Shown here piece after piece: positions 39,333-40,862 of a DNA stretch of 40,862 nucleotides (position 1 is the first letter of the stretch; each line of letters opens with the position of its first letter). Both the position numbers and the translations under genes were made by a program. A model generated the notes under the pieces. It was not told the origin of the DNA. It saw only the letters and a program-made list of their open reading frames with translations, and searched no databases. The stretch covers positions 1 to 40,862 of the forward strand of contig JAGVYU010000001.1 of assembly GCA_018303105.1 (NCBI GenBank). The letters run 5' to 3'. The stretch is from Candidatus Woesearchaeota archaeon. GTDB lineage: Archaea; Nanobdellota; Nanobdellia; Woesearchaeales; JAGVYU01.

Positions 39333-40862
39333 TTATATAATCTTAGAGAACAACAGCGATCTCTCGATCTCTTCCCCATAACTAATCTTCTCTATATGAT
39401 GGGCGTTCTGTATGTCTTTTGCAACAGCCTCAAATCTTTTTGGCATCGTTAATCCCTTTACAGGATCCTTCAGGCTTTTTCCCGCGTCTTTCTTGACTTT
39501 CCAAACTGAGCTGTTCAATGCAATAATGTCATCACGTGTAAACGCGGCTTCGTGTTCCGGTTTTACGTCTGGAAATGCCTGGATGTGAACATCCTTGCCA
39601 TGCAATTTCTCATACAGAAGAGCAGTGATATACGGGATTATGGGAGAGAGGGCCTGCAACAGGAGTGTAAGACAGTGGTGCAGCGCGTAATGTGCAGAAT
39701 GTTGCTCTTCTTGCGAAAACGTATTCTCCTGATTGTATGCTCTTCCTTTCACCATTTCAACATAATGCGATGCGAATGTTTCCCAGAGGAAGTGCTTGAA
39801 TTGTATTGCGGGATTGTGGAAATCATAGCGTTCGTAATGTTCATCCGCTTTCTTGACTAACTCCTCAATCTCCCCAATGATCCACGCGTCTAAGGCGCAG
39901 AGTTTTTGCGGTTTCTTCGCTTGGGGAAACATGGAGATGAAGCGCGCGACATTCCAGAGCTTCGTGAGCGTTTTTCCCGCGCCTTCAATTCTTTCGGACG
40001 AGCATCTGAAGTCTGTTTTTTCAAGATTGCCTTCAACTGCGCTCCATAACCGGAAAGGTTCAGCCCCAAATTTGTTCAATACATCTTTGGGATCTATAAT
40101 GTTGCCTTTCGACTTCGACATTTTGTGCCCTTTCTCATCAACAATGTGATAATTGATCCATACGTCCTTGAAGATAAGCTTGTTCGTGAGCAAGTAATCC
40201 TTTAACACCGTGTAGTACAGCCATGTGCGTATGATCTCTTTCCCTTGTGGCCGCAGTGTACAAGGGGAGTGTTTTTCAAAGAAATTTGAATCCCGGGAAT
40301 ATTTCATAATATACAGGGGGGAGATCGAGCTGTCAAACCATGTGTCAAAAACTCTCTGGTCGCCAACAAATGCAGATCCCCCGCATTCAGGGCACTTTGT
40401 AATAGGCGCGGGATCTTTCCACGGCTGGTGGTACTTCCCTTTTGGAGGAATGATCGTCGCTCCGCAGCCTTTGCAATACCAAAGAGGAACTTCCGTCGCG
40501 TAATATCTTCTGCGGGAGATGGGCCAGTCAATGCTCACGGAGTTGATCCAGTCAAGCATGATCTGCCGTGATTCAGGCGCAAAGAAATTCATCTGTTGGG
40601 CAAGATCCGCCATCGTGTCTTTATACTCCACTTGCTTCACGTAGAACTCTTTTTGGGAGATGAATTCAATGGGATCCTTGCTGCGCTCGCAGATCGGCGT
40701 GCGATGGCTTCCTGTAGGGGTGACTTTGATGAGCAATCCTTCTTCCTCGAGCATTTCAACGATTTTTTTCCTTGCGTGCTTCACGGATAACCCTTCGAGG
40801 AATCCTGCCTGCGAATTCATCGTCCCTTCCATTGTTATCGCGATAACGGGCTCAAGCTGGTT
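39333..40862 (-). CDS. valS: Valyl-tRNA synthetase, C-terminal part (partial)
   Basis: The frame is open to the window edge, so the N-terminus (HIGH motif and much of the editing domain) is missing. Seen: the end of the editing domain (VIAITMEGTMN, SHRTPICERSKDPIEF), SIDWPISRRRYYATEVPLW, a zinc knuckle with CKGCG and CPECGG, FDTWFDSSISPLYI, GKEIIRTWLYYTVL, HKMSKSKGNIIDP (KMSKS) and a helical anticodon-binding domain. It charges tRNA-Val and clears mischarged Thr. About 510 codons are present; the gene continues beyond 40862. Confidence 0.96.
   Translation of the reverse strand, partial: NQLEPVIAITMEGTMNSQAGFLEGLSVKHARKKIVEMLEEEGLLIKVTPTGSHRTPICERSKDPIEFISQKEFYVKQVEYKDTMADLAQQMNFFAPESRQIMLDWINSVSIDWPISRRRYYATEVPLWYCKGCGATIIPPKGKYHQPWKDPAPITKCPECGGSAFVGDQRVFDTWFDSSISPLYIMKYSRDSNFFEKHSPCTLRPQGKEIIRTWLYYTVLKDYLLTNKLIFKDVWINYHIVDEKGHKMSKSKGNIIDPKDVLNKFGAEPFRLWSAVEGNLEKTDFRCSSERIEGAGKTLTKLWNVARFISMFPQAKKPQKLCALDAWIIGEIEELVKKADEHYERYDFHNPAIQFKHFLWETFASHYVEMVKGRAYNQENTFSQEEQHSAHYALHHCLTLLLQALSPIIPYITALLYEKLHGKDVHIQAFPDVKPEHEAAFTRDDIIALNSSVWKVKKDAGKSLKDPVKGLTMPKRFEAVAKDIQNAHHIEKISYGEEIERSLLFSKII

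Overview
The window is archaeal. It contains C/D-RNP core proteins Nop5 and fibrillarin, an ABCE1/RLI ribosome-recycling ATPase, SecF-SecD in archaeal order, an archaeal Ogg2-type glycosylase, many two-Cys-pair zinc-ribbon miniproteins and a COG1361-type exported protein. Clear A/T-rich TATA boxes sit about 25-30 nt upstream of most first-gene ATGs, implying leaderless transcripts, while downstream operon genes often carry GGAGG/GGTGA sites or ATGA overlaps. The mix of short intergenic regions, many orphan small proteins, a PDZ-like SecD and a two-domain Lrp-like regulator makes a DPANN archaeon (Woesearchaeota/Pacearchaeota-like) my best guess. That placement is inference, not proven.

Layout. 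1-2.5 kb: end of a thioredoxin reductase, then a tight operon of a D-2-hydroxyacid dehydrogenase, endonuclease III and Ogg2. 2.5-9.7 kb is an accessory stretch: an AbiEii/AbiEi pair, a YdeI-like protein, a membrane metalloprotease with an AN1 zinc finger, LemA plus a DUF2683-like protein, small orphans, a decayed P-loop kinase interrupted by a 76-bp palindromic insert, a winged-helix/RelE-type pair, and a Fic protein bracketed by 65-bp repeats. 9.8-16.4 kb: an alpha/beta hydrolase, DUF1801, an orphan with DnaJ-type zinc motifs, a damaged RLI gene, an HD-domain protein, an Lrp-like regulator and a zinc-ribbon miniprotein. 16.4-16.7 kb: tRNA-Thr(CGT) followed by imperfect tandem repeats whose hairpins covary.

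16.7-24.7 kb: an orphan membrane protein, then a five-gene operon (GbsR/MarR-like regulator, ABC ATPase, exported COG1361-type protein, two MacB/FtsX permeases). It is transcribed divergently from two related membrane-anchored extracytoplasmic proteins and a methyltransferase. 24.7-31.5 kb: a large orphan protein, a rhomboid protease, SecF-SecD, two half-size EamA/DMT transporters and a broken UMP kinase gene. 31.5-36.6 kb: a UbiB/AarF-type kinase, a Lys/Arg-rich protein, a zinc-ribbon protein, a strongly structured non-coding segment, nop5-flpA, and a small operon of orphans on the other strand. 36.8 kb to the end: cysS, two tandem paralogous orphans and the C-terminal part of valS.

Points that stand out most: (i) the RLI has lost all four ligands of one Fe-S cluster while keeping all four of the other, and its 3' end carries an internal deletion with frameshift; (ii) the UMP kinase gene has a deletion and a perfect 34-bp tandem duplication, both shifting frame; (iii) a three-way-junction structure lies just upstream of nop5; (iv) covarying hairpin repeats follow tRNA-Thr; (v) repeats bracket fic. 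No CRISPR array, integrase, transposase, rRNA or replication origin was recognised.
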